From assembly GCA_050184295.1 (NCBI GenBank), contig JBFXAM010000127.1, positions 1-13,219 on the forward strand: 13,219 nt of DNA, written 5' to 3'. Made by a program: the position numbers and the translations under genes. Source of the DNA: JBFXAM01 sp050184295 (GTDB lineage Bacteria > Planctomycetota > Phycisphaerae > UBA1845 > Fen-1342). Shown in pieces: positions 13,206 to 13,219 of this stretch; within the stretch, counting starts at the first letter, position 1; each line of letters starts with the position of its first letter. The notes below the pieces were generated by a model. The model searched no databases and was not told where the DNA came from. It saw nothing but the letters and a program-made list of their open reading frames with translations.

Positions 13206-13219
13206 AGGCGGCTGCGCGG

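Overview
The window reads as a piece of a GC-rich bacterial chromosome, most likely a planctomycete of the Phycisphaerae type. That assignment is an inference from protein style. One protein carries a PEP-CTERM tail, another ends in a tandem dockerin-like EF-hand module built on 'NNFDIDPF', several proteins have Thr-Gln-Pro linkers, and a secreted tricorn-type protease is present. No mobile element, CRISPR array, tRNA or rRNA could be recognised. I count eight complete genes and one doubtful gene remnant at the left edge.

Left part (1-5355, + strand): four genes for exported proteins. They are a PEP-CTERM protein (232-933), a predicted beta-propeller-like protein with a C-terminal dockerin-like pair (1354-2574), a very small candidate lipoprotein (2727-2987) and a large lipoprotein of the C-terminal beta-propeller family (3316-5355). 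Gaps of 152-420 nt separate them, some holding GC-rich inverted repeats, so they look like separate transcription units rather than one operon. A strong hairpin (5383-5432) lies where the fourth gene meets the two minus-strand genes head-on.

Middle (5479-6769, - strand): a two-gene operon, read from right to left. A GNAT-family N-acetyltransferase comes first, followed 22 nt later by a DUF1810 protein with its own clear Shine-Dalgarno. These are the only two genes without an export signal.

Right part (7181-12986, + strand): a secreted tricorn-type protease of 1152 residues, then 37 nt later a 769-residue membrane protein with a GT-C glycosyltransferase-like N-terminal half and a TPR C-terminal half. 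The two are probably co-transcribed from a promoter whose -10 box (TAGAAT, 7131-7136) lies upstream of the protease. The 411-nt region 6770-7180 is the divergent control region between this unit and the GNAT operon.

Right edge (12987-13219): no gene, but the most striking non-coding structure of the window. Two 32-nt arms in inverted orientation (30 of 32 positions match), each itself a hairpin, lie 97 nt apart with a perfect TATAAT box between them. It may be a REP/BIME- or MITE-like element, a pair of opposed terminators, or a short structured transcript or leader.

As a whole, the region serves the cell envelope and exterior: surface or secreted propeller proteins with three different retention styles (PEP-CTERM, dockerin-like tail, lipid anchor), extracytoplasmic proteolysis and possibly protein glycosylation. 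No functional link between the left and right parts can be proven from sequence alone.
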